NCBI RefSeq assembly: GCF_016743775.1
Contig: NZ_JAEQMY010000029.1
Span: 1 to 59,524, forward strand
DNA: 59,524 bases
Source: Microvirga aerilata
Lineage (GTDB): Bacteria; Pseudomonadota; Alphaproteobacteria; Rhizobiales; Beijerinckiaceae
Reading direction: 5' to 3'
Below the pieces are notes generated by a model that had not been told where the DNA came from, did no database searches, and worked only from the letters and a program-made list of their open reading frames with translations. This document shows, in pieces, positions 53,127 through 59,524 of this stretch. Position numbers and translations under genes: made by a program. Numbering within the stretch: the stretch's first letter is position 1; every line of letters starts with the position of its first letter.

Positions 53127-54665
53127 ATGACAATGCATGCTGCCACGTCACATCCTGTGATTTGCCTTCACCCTCACGATCATGTGGTAATAGCGCGTGC
53201 GACACTGTTGCCAGGTGCGCAAGTTGCAGATGGTATCGCAGCCTATGACCGGATCCCGGCTGGGCACAAAATTGCCGTGCGCCCGATCGCTGCAGGCGAG
53301 GCGGTACGGCGCTACAACCAGATCATTGGCTTCGCCACAGCGCCAATCACCCCCGGCCAGCACGTGCATGTCCATAACCTTGGCATGGGTGAATTCACCA
53401 AAGACTATGCCTATGGCCAGGATGTAAAGCCGACGGAATATGTCGACAGCCCAGCCACCTTCGAAGGCATCCGTCGCCCGGACGGGCGTGTGGCGACCCG
53501 CAACTACATCGGCATTTTAACCTCGGTAAACTGCAGCGCCCATGCGGCCAGCTTGGTGTCGGATGCCTTCAAGCGCCACCCTTTCACGGGCTTTGATCCC
53601 CTCGCCGAATTTCCGAATGTCGATGGCGTAGTTGCATTGACGCACAAAACGGGCTGCGGCATGCCGGAGGGCGAGCCGCTTCAATTACTGCGCCGCACGC
53701 TCGCTGGCTATGCTCGCCATCCCAACTTTTCCCACATCGTGGTGCTCGGCCTCGGCTGCGAGGTGAACCAGATCAGCGGGATGCTAAAGGAGCACAAGCT
53801 CACCGACCGGATCCGCAACATGGATATCCAGAGCATGGGCGGCACCCGTAAGACCGTCGAGGCTGGCATAGCCTTCGTGAGAGAGGTCTTGGCCGAGTCG
53901 AACAATGTGCAGCGCCAGACGGTGCCTGCAAGCGAGTTGAAGGTGGCGCTGCAATGTGGCGGCTCGGACGGATATTCCGGCGTTTCTGCCAATCCGGCTC
54001 TGGGGATCGCAAGTGACCTTGTTGTGCGCCACGGTGGCACGGTGATCCTGTCTGAGACAACCGAGACATATGGTGCGGAGCACATCTTCACCCGTCGGGC
54101 GGTCAGCCGCGAGGTCGGGGAGAAGCTGGTCGAGCTGATGCGCTGGTGGGAAGAGTACACGCATAAGCACGGAGCGGAGATTAATGCTAACCCGTCGCCT
54201 GGCAACAAAGCTGGTGGGCTGACCACAATCCTGGAAAAGTCGCTCGGCGCCATGGCCAAGGCGGGCAGCACCAATCTCGTTGACGTGATCAGGTATGCCG
54301 AACCTGTGACAGCGCGCGGGTTTGTGTTTATGGACACCCCCGGTTTTGACCCCGTCTCCGCCACGGGTCAGGTGGCCGGTGGCGCCAACGTGGTCTGTTT
54401 CACTACCGGACGCGGCAGCGTGTTCGGGTGCAAGCCATCGCCATCGATCAAGATCGCGACCAACACCCCTCTGTACCGACGCATGGAAGAGGATATGGAT
54501 GTCAATTGCGGCACGATCGTCGATGGTGGGGAGACCGTGCAAGAGGCTGGGCAGCGCATCTTTGACCTGCTCCTACGGGTTGCCTCCGGCGAGCGCACGA
54601 AGAGCGAGTTGTACGATTTTGGCTCCGCCGAGTTCGCACCGTGGCCGCTTGGCGTGACCGTGTGA
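53127..54665 (+). CDS. Altronate/galactarate dehydratase (UxaA/GarD family)
   Basis: 512 residues. Residues ~1-75 form an SAF domain (VICLHPHDHVVIARATLLPG, IAVRPIAAGEAVRRYNQIIG). The main dehydratase domain has GIRRPDGRVATRNYIGILTS, LTHKTGCGMPEGEPLQLLRR, LGLGCEVNQ and LVDVIRYAEPVTARGFVFMD. In UxaA the enzyme removes water from D-altronate to give 2-keto-3-deoxygluconate, and GarD does the same for galactarate. Which substrate applies cannot be told. ATG 53127 has a GAGGAAG ribosome site. It probably works together with the TRAP/dehydrogenase operon in hexonate use. Confidence 0.9.
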   Translation: MTMHAATSHPVICLHPHDHVVIARATLLPGAQVADGIAAYDRIPAGHKIAVRPIAAGEAVRRYNQIIGFATAPITPGQHVHVHNLGMGEFTKDYAYGQDVKPTEYVDSPATFEGIRRPDGRVATRNYIGILTSVNCSAHAASLVSDAFKRHPFTGFDPLAEFPNVDGVVALTHKTGCGMPEGEPLQLLRRTLAGYARHPNFSHIVVLGLGCEVNQISGMLKEHKLTDRIRNMDIQSMGGTRKTVEAGIAFVREVLAESNNVQRQTVPASELKVALQCGGSDGYSGVSANPALGIASDLVVRHGGTVILSETTETYGAEHIFTRRAVSREVGEKLVELMRWWEEYTHKHGAEINANPSPGNKAGGLTTILEKSLGAMAKAGSTNLVDVIRYAEPVTARGFVFMDTPGFDPVSATGQVAGGANVVCFTTGRGSVFGCKPSPSIKIATNTPLYRRMEEDMDVNCGTIVDGGETVQEAGQRIFDLLLRVASGERTKSELYDFGSAEFAPWPLGVTV

Positions 54666-54700
54666 TTATCGGGCACTGTGCCTAGTGAGTGGAGGGCAAT

Positions 54701-54985
54701 GTGGCAGATCGCAAGCAAGTTCAGGCCAGTGAGGACCTAAGCTCAGCAGCGCAGGCTCGAAGACTAGCGGAAGAGGGCCTGCATGAACAAGCGATCGGCC
54801 ACAACGAGGAGGCCGATCGCTTGCTCATGCAGGCCCAAGAGATTGAACCTGAAGTTGTCGCCGAAGTGCTGCGCGAGCACGACGCTGCGCGAGCACCTGA
54901 TGCAAGGCTGCAGGCGACGGCGGACCAGGATGTAGAACGCGCTCTTCCGCGGATCAAACCCGGACCAGAGCAGCCCAGCGGATGA
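54701..54985 (+). CDS. Small helical protein encoded over a 26-bp inverted repeat
   Basis: 94 residues from GTG 54701, with GGAGGGC upstream. It is charged and helical (AQARRLAEEGLHEQAIGHNE, EADRLLMQAQEIEPEVVAEV), rich in Glu and Ala. No domain is recognised, but short helical proteins of this style are frequent in Rhizobiales. The middle of the gene (54775-54836) is a near-perfect 26-bp inverted repeat, which gives the product its mirrored sequence. The gene follows the dehydratase by 35 bases, so it may be co-transcribed with it. Confidence 0.6.
   Translation: MADRKQVQASEDLSSAAQARRLAEEGLHEQAIGHNEEADRLLMQAQEIEPEVVAEVLREHDAARAPDARLQATADQDVERALPRIKPGPEQPSG
54775..54836. repeat. 26-bp inverted repeat with a 10-base loop inside a coding gene
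   Basis: The arms at 54775-54800 and 54811-54836 are complementary at 25 of 26 positions; the only mismatch is A versus G in GAACAAG / CTTGCTC. The loop is ACAACGAGGA. Such a stem would be very stable in the mRNA. It codes for the residues around EGLHEQAIGHNEEADRLL. Confidence 0.9.
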
Positions 54986-55165
54986 GCCGAAGATTGGATT
55001 GGACCTAGTCTTCGCAGGTTCCCTGAAGGTGAACCTCCCGATTTCGATCCGCTGGTTGATCAATCTTGGATGATCCTTGGCAAAGCGTGTGCAAGAGCCT
55101 CAAGGCAAATGCCCTCTACCTATGCGCCATCAACTAAGGCTGGGCAGAGTTGAGGCCAGAGCCCG

Positions 55166-55372
55166 CTATAACTCGACAAGTGCCTTGATTACTCCCGCCT
55201 CGGGCGTCGACCACGCAGGGACACGGCGTGGAGCCTCATCAAGGCTGCTACGGTGGCTGGCAAGCGCGGCGACCGGCACCTTGCCGTCCCGCATGGCGTT
55301 AAGAACCGTCTCAAAATCATACCATGTGGCATTGCGGCTGCCCAGCAGCGACGTCTCAGCTTGGGAGCACAA
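55166..55372 (-). pseudogene. C-terminal fragment of a zinc-type alcohol dehydrogenase
   Basis: The minus-strand frame ETSLLGSRNATWYDFETVLN, then AMRDGKVPVAALASHRSSLD, then AGVIKALVEL matches the last ~65 residues of zinc-binding alcohol dehydrogenases, typically 340 residues long. The rest of the gene, including zinc sites and NAD motif, is missing upstream. It is a leftover of a catabolic gene, in keeping with the gene order here. Confidence 0.6.
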
Positions 55373-55503
55373 TGCCGCGCTCGACCATCACAGGTCTTGA
55401 TCGTGCGCCTGGTGCTTGGTGACGTCAACGGCACCTGTAGAATTCGCTTGAACTGAGCCTGTGTACCTGCCAAGAGCCACGTGATCATTATTGGGGAAAT
55501 ACA

Positions 55504-55689
55504 ATGGCCACCGATCTTCTCATCGGGATTGCAGGCATCATCATCGGCGTTGCTTTGGTTCTCGTGATCCGCGGCAAAGACGGCAACCCCCGTTTTCTGC
55601 GGACCAGCGGTTGGCTGATTGTCTACCCTGTTCTCCCCTTGCTCTCCCTCACAATTGGAGGTGCCTGGCTAATCCGTGCGCTGTCTTAA
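55504..55689 (+). CDS. Small two-helix membrane protein (triplet member 1)
   Basis: 61 residues. The first helix is LLIGIAGIIIGVALVLVI, then the loop RGKDGNPRFLRTSG, then the second helix WLIVYPVLPLLSLTIGGAWL. ATG 55504 has TTGGGGAAA upstream. It resembles the proteins at 55887 and 56285 in size, topology and the middle loop (PRFLR). No family name is known to me. It may act at the inner membrane as a small accessory protein. Confidence 0.65.
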   Translation: MATDLLIGIAGIIIGVALVLVIRGKDGNPRFLRTSGWLIVYPVLPLLSLTIGGAWLIRALS

Positions 55690-55886
55690 GCGCTCTGGAT
55701 CGGGCCTAGCCCCAGTTCCATAAAGTGACATGGGGGATCACGTGTGCATAGGGCTGTGAAGGTCAACCGGTGGGCCTCCATTGGACCTGCCGTGAGGTGT
55801 CTTTTCTAAACCTAAGGGCGGTCTGGCTGTATTCACGCCTCAGGCTCTACAATAACCGCTGAGTGTCACTCGTCTGAAGGTGGTCT

Positions 55887-56081
55887 ATGTCAGGCTTACT
55901 GTTTCTCGCAGGTCTCGCCATGTTCGCTTTTGGGGCAGCGCTTTTGTATTTCGCAAGGCCACGAAATGGTCAGATGAGGTCCTTCTTAGCCGTCGGTATC
56001 GCTGAGCAACTCTATACCTTCGTAGTGTTACTTTGTTGTACAATAGGCATTATGTTACTGCTCTATGCAGCTCTTGATTGA
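55887..56081 (+). CDS. Small two-helix membrane protein (triplet member 2)
   Basis: 64 residues. The first helix is LLFLAGLAMFAFGAALLYFA, then the loop RPRNGQMRSFLAVG, then the second helix LYTFVVLLCCTIGIMLLLYA. The ribosome site GAAGGTGG precedes ATG 55887. It shares length and two-helix layout with the other two members but is the most divergent. The function is unknown. Confidence 0.55.
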   Translation: MSGLLFLAGLAMFAFGAALLYFARPRNGQMRSFLAVGIAEQLYTFVVLLCCTIGIMLLLYAALD

Positions 56082-56284
56082 ACGGGTGGCGGTACCCGCC
56101 ACCGCCTTGGGTTATGGCCATGATTGAATAAGTTGTTGAGCATGGCGATGAGGTTGATCTGGCTGCCTCTATGCAGAACGGCAGGCGTGATCCGAAGCGG
56201 CAAGATAGCTAAACCGCCTCGCTACTTCCGTTGGGTAAATGCGCTGCCATGTATTTCTGGTGTCGGTACTGTAAGAGCGATGCA

Positions 56285-56476
56285 ATGGTCCAAGAACTTA
56301 TCCTTGCCGCCGTCGGCTTCGGAATGGGCGTCTTCCTAATCCGGATCGCCATGCCAAACGCACAGGGAGAGAGCCCCCGGTTTCTTCGAGGCAATCTCAT
56401 CTCGGATCTCTATCCCCTCATTCCAATGATGTTCCTCATTTTGGGTGCAGCAGGCTTGATCCTGCTCTTGTCCTAA
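56285..56476 (+). CDS. Small two-helix membrane protein (triplet member 3)
   Basis: 63 residues from ATG 56285. The first helix is LILAAVGFGMGVFLIRIAM, then the loop NAQGESPRFLRGNLISD, then the second helix LYPLIPMMFLILGAAGLILL. The loop carries the same PRFLR as member 1, and the second helix begins with a comparable YPxxP. The upstream in-frame codons from 56231 are Cys-rich and unlikely. The ribosome site is weak (AAGAGC). The function is unknown. Confidence 0.6.
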   Translation: MVQELILAAVGFGMGVFLIRIAMPNAQGESPRFLRGNLISDLYPLIPMMFLILGAAGLILLLS

Positions 56477-56501
56477 ACCCATGTCAGGCGGTATTCCAAT
56501 A

Positions 56502-56762
56502 TCATAGGACGAGATTAGCCGCCATCGCGAGGGTGAGGAACCAAACTGCCTCGTCCCAGTAGCCAAGTACGGCCATCAGCGGGCGTTCCTTCAGAATAAG
56601 GGCTGACCTGGCGGCGTGAAGGCACAGGATGGCGGACGCTCCAAACAGCACCGTCGGCAGGTGCTGGTGGGTCAAGCCGACCAGAAACAAAACTATGGCG
56701 AGCTTCAACCCAAACCGACACACGACCAACTTTGACGTGTCGTCAAGATGAACCCTCGCCAT
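56502..56762 (-). CDS. Small membrane protein downstream of the TRAP permease
   Basis: 86 residues with two or three hydrophobic segments (LKLAIVLFLVGLTHQHLP; TVLFGASAILCLHAARSAL; EAVWFLTLAMAANLVL). It starts 13 bases after the fused permease ends, with GAGGAG upstream, so it is in the same transcription unit. It may be a small partner of the transporter, but no family was recognised. Confidence 0.65.
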   Translation of the reverse strand: MARVHLDDTSKLVVCRFGLKLAIVLFLVGLTHQHLPTVLFGASAILCLHAARSALILKERPLMAVLGYWDEAVWFLTLAMAANLVL

Positions 56763-56775
56763 TTGCGGCAGCTCC

Positions 56776-59067
56776 TCACGTTACCTGCGGCTTGTGCCTC
56801 GTCCGCCACAGGTGAATGCCTGCCACTATTGCGGCCAGCGCCAGTCCAAGCTCGTCCGTAATTGGAACTGCGAGGATAAGCAGGGCCGCCGCCCCTATGG
56901 CGAGGACGCGCTCCCACCAAACAAGCGGGCCGCGGAAATACCCAGCCGCCGCTGCGCCCCAGAGCAGCAGCGCGAGCGAGGTCTTGAAGACGATGTACAC
57001 CACCGCCAACCAATAGGCGGCGCCCTCAAGACCCGGCACCGGTTGGAGCATCAATGTTGGATCGTAGACGGCCATATACGGGACGATGAACCCAGGAAGG
57101 GCAATCCTTACCGCCTGAACGCCGATCTTCATGCCGGACTCCTTCGCCATTGGAGCTGCGGCGAAGGCTGCCAGCGCGACCGGCGGCGTCAGGTCGGCCA
57201 TGATGCCGAAATAGAAGACGAACATGTGCGAAACGATAAGCGGCACATCGAGCTGCAACAGGATCGGGGCCGCCAGCGAGGAAGTGATGATGTAGTTGGG
57301 GATTGTTGGAATGCCCATACCCAGGATCAGACTGAAGATCATGGTGAGCACCAAGGCAGCGAAGATGTTGTCCTTGCCGATGGAAATCATCCAGGTGCCG
57401 ACGATGGTGCCAAGCCCCGTGAGGGTCATGGTGCCGATCACGATGCCGACGATGGCACAGGCCAGCCCGACGGGCAGTGCCTGACGGGCGCCGTCCGCGA
57501 GGGCTTCGACACACTGTTCCAGCGTCAGGCGCCCTCTTCCCGAGAGACTGCTCCACACGGCGAGTGCCGCAAGTACGACAAGAACCAGCGTCACGCTGGC
57601 CGCAAGCGAGGCGGCGGAGACGAGCGCCAGTCCCACCCAGAACGCCACTCGCAGCGCCGGCACGGCCAGGCCAGCAGAGATGGCTGTGCCAAGAATGAGC
57701 GCTGCAGTCAGCGACAGGCCAATGGCTCCTGCAAAGAGCGGTGTGTACCCGGCAAAAAGCAGGTAAACCAGCACTCCCAGCGGGGCGATCAGGAACCACT
57801 TCTTGCGCAACTCCTCACGGGCGCTGGGCAGCTCGCTTTTCGGCAGCCCGCGGAGCTGTCGCTTTCCGGCCTCCAGATGCACGGCAAAGTAACAGGCTCC
57901 AAAGTACAGGAGAGCTGGGACGATGGCGGCCTCGACGATCTTGCTGTACGGCACGTCAATAGTCTCGGCCATGATGAAGGCGACGGCACCCATCACTGGT
58001 GGCATGATCTGTCCGCCCATAGACGACGTCGCTTCAACGCCGCCGGCGAAGGCCGCAGGGAATCCGAAGCGCTTCATCAGGGGAATGGTGAACTGGCCCG
58101 ATGCAACCACATTCGCGACCCCAGAGCCGGAAACAGTCCCCATCAGAGCAGACGAGGCGACACATACTTTCCCGGGTCCGCCCTGCTTGTCGCCAAAGAC
58201 TGCCATCGAGATATCATTGAAGAAGTCAATGACGCCGGCCTTCTCCATGAAGGCGCCAAACAGGATAAACAAGAAGATGTAGGTGGCCGAGACTAGAGTA
58301 GGGGTGGCGTAGATGCCCTCTGTTCCAAACGCCATGTGTTCGATCACTTGATCGAGTGAGTACCCGCGATGGTCGAGTGGTGCGGGTAGCAGGTGACCAA
58401 ACAGACAGTAAAGAAGAAAAATCCCGGCAACAATGGGAAGGGCGATGCCCATGACTTGCCAGACAAGGAAAAAAAGCACGGCTAGCGCAGCTATACCGAT
58501 GACACGGTCCACTAGCGTTAATTCGCCAGCCCGGTTCACAAGTTCGTAGTAGAGCCCCCAATGATAAAGGCCTACCACGAAGCCAACGAGGCCGATCACC
58601 CAACCAACTGCGCGCAGAGAAGGGGTCGTTGCTCGGTGGTTGGCAATCATTGCTCCCGCTACCAAGGACAGGAAGCCGACGTGGAGGGCTCGGACGACTT
58701 GGGACGGCACGCCGCCGCCGAACCTGATGGCAAGGCCGAATGCGACCAGGATCGCCACCAAGGCCATGGCATCATCGACGGCAGAGCGGCCGCGGCTAAA
58801 GGCAAGGGCCAGCCATGCTCCCCACACCACGAGCGCCGTTGCGAAAAAATGGGCCAGGGTCAGGCCTGCAATGAGCGGGCGGTCCAGTGGGATGCCAAAG
58901 GACGTGATAATCTGGAAGGTGGAGAAGGAGACGGCAATCCAGAATAGGAGGCGGCCTAGCGGCCCAGCGCCGAAGTTCTCAGGGAAACCATGCTCTGGGT
59001 TCTGGAGTTCTGCCTGATTGACGAGTGAAGGATTTGGGACAGTCTCGTTGGTGGAGAGGGTGGCCAT
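56776..59067 (-). CDS. Fused TRAP transporter permease (TAXI-type, DctQM fusion)
   Basis: 763 residues and at least 16 hydrophobic segments. The first third resembles the small subunit, and the rest the large one. Signature regions are YIFLFILFGAFMEKAGVIDF, the SSALMGTVSGSGVANVVASG stretch, ATSSMGGQIMPPVMGAVAFI and MADLTPPVALAAFAA. This architecture goes with TAXI-type binding proteins, which should lie upstream, beyond the right edge. ATG 59067 follows an AGGAG; TTG 59079 would add four residues. The transported acid is unknown. Confidence 0.92.
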   Translation of the reverse strand: MATLSTNETVPNPSLVNQAELQNPEHGFPENFGAGPLGRLLFWIAVSFSTFQIITSFGIPLDRPLIAGLTLAHFFATALVVWGAWLALAFSRGRSAVDDAMALVAILVAFGLAIRFGGGVPSQVVRALHVGFLSLVAGAMIANHRATTPSLRAVGWVIGLVGFVVGLYHWGLYYELVNRAGELTLVDRVIGIAALAVLFFLVWQVMGIALPIVAGIFLLYCLFGHLLPAPLDHRGYSLDQVIEHMAFGTEGIYATPTLVSATYIFLFILFGAFMEKAGVIDFFNDISMAVFGDKQGGPGKVCVASSALMGTVSGSGVANVVASGQFTIPLMKRFGFPAAFAGGVEATSSMGGQIMPPVMGAVAFIMAETIDVPYSKIVEAAIVPALLYFGACYFAVHLEAGKRQLRGLPKSELPSAREELRKKWFLIAPLGVLVYLLFAGYTPLFAGAIGLSLTAALILGTAISAGLAVPALRVAFWVGLALVSAASLAASVTLVLVVLAALAVWSSLSGRGRLTLEQCVEALADGARQALPVGLACAIVGIVIGTMTLTGLGTIVGTWMISIGKDNIFAALVLTMIFSLILGMGIPTIPNYIITSSLAAPILLQLDVPLIVSHMFVFYFGIMADLTPPVALAAFAAAPMAKESGMKIGVQAVRIALPGFIVPYMAVYDPTLMLQPVPGLEGAAYWLAVVYIVFKTSLALLLWGAAAAGYFRGPLVWWERVLAIGAAALLILAVPITDELGLALAAIVAGIHLWRTRHKPQVT

Positions 59068-59524
59068 TGACGCATTCAACTCCTAGCCGAGAGGGCATTG
59101 TTTCTCATGGCAGGCAAACACCTGAAACAGGAAAGTCTTTTACAGCTTGGAACGGGGGCTGCGCCAATGCCTCGGCGGCTCGCCTGCTCAACAATTAGTC
59201 GTACCCTGGGTCCTCCAATTGAACAGCCTCCCGCCGCTCAAAAGTAAGATGTCATTGATCGGTATGTTGCCCAGGGACTGGCGAACGTCTTTCATAGGTC
59301 ACTAGCGGAAGCTAGAGAATAATCGTGGAGGTCTGCTCACAAGCCTTTTTGTAACACCCCAGCCTTCTGGACCATAAAGCGGCCTTCTGCGAACATGCCC
59401 CTGCGTCATCAGGTGAACCGCACGCAGGTTAAGAAGCTGGTCTTACCGGAACATTGATAAGCAATCTTGGTTGAGGAGGGCTGGCGCGACAATCAGGTTG
59501 AGCCTGCTATGGAGGCTTGAAATG
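59068..59524. other. Upstream region of the fused permease; end of window
   Basis: About 455 bases with no supported gene. The window ends in GGAGG, seven bases, then ATG at 59522, which looks like the start of a plus-strand gene that cannot be judged. Confidence 0.35.

Noticed and set aside
59522..59524. A gene starting at the last ATG of the window
   Set aside because: A GGAGG and ATG are present, but no coding sequence is visible, so it cannot be supported.

Overview
The window looks like chromosomal DNA of a high-GC soil or plant-associated alphaproteobacterium of the Rhizobiales, probably close to Microvirga or other Methylobacteriaceae. This is inferred from protein flavour only: TrmFO, a zinc-poor Tgt, a DUF1127 protein, two DUF6894 proteins, several RTX proteins sharing one C-terminal cassette, and GntR-controlled TRAP transporters. 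No species-level marker was checked.

Left part (1-37.9 kb). This is mostly core chromosome: trmFO, a short-chain dehydrogenase, a diguanylate cyclase, a hybrid histidine kinase, uvrA, ssb, an M20 peptidase-GNAT-rppH run, marC, a PP2C-like phosphatase, an M48 protease with lemA, gyrA, coaD, two cyclophilins around a TonB/TolA-C-like protein, queA-tgt, and a tRNA-Lys(UUU) gene. Four unlinked RTX exoprotein genes are scattered through it: a 294-residue protein, an AlgE-type mannuronan C5-epimerase homologue with its catalytic residues intact, a seven-repeat (propeller-like) protein whose first repeat is split by a frameshift, and a protein built from eleven 27-residue RTX units. No type I secretion genes are present, so these proteins would need an exporter encoded elsewhere.

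Middle part (37.9-45.0 kb). Starting just after the tRNA-Lys is accessory DNA: chrB-chrA (chromate sensing and efflux), a frameshifted MFS transporter, a frameshifted Ca2+/cation antiporter, an orphan Bug-type binding protein, and two adjacent truncated transposase remnants (an HTH OrfA type and an IS6 type). The tRNA on one side and IS debris on the other suggest a genomic island, but no att repeat was found.

Right part (45.0-59.5 kb). This is a sugar-acid catabolism region. It holds two FCD-type GntR regulators, a FadR/UxuR-like regulator co-transcribed with a TRAP transporter (DctPQM) and an L-idonate 5-dehydrogenase, then a divergent GntR / altronate-galactarate dehydratase pair. A promoter and ATTGG-N5-CCAAT operators lie in front of the TRAP operon. 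Remnants of other catabolic genes lie nearby. Beyond this are three short similar two-helix membrane proteins in a row, and a fused TRAP (TAXI-type) permease with a small membrane partner gene.

Three separate genes (18.9, 40.6 and 42.3 kb) each become intact if one base is added at a short homopolymer. Assembly error must be excluded before calling them pseudogenes. The most novel items are the triplet of small membrane proteins, the 27-residue RTX repeat protein, the exported AlgE homologue, and a near-perfect 26-bp hairpin inside a small coding gene at 54.8 kb.
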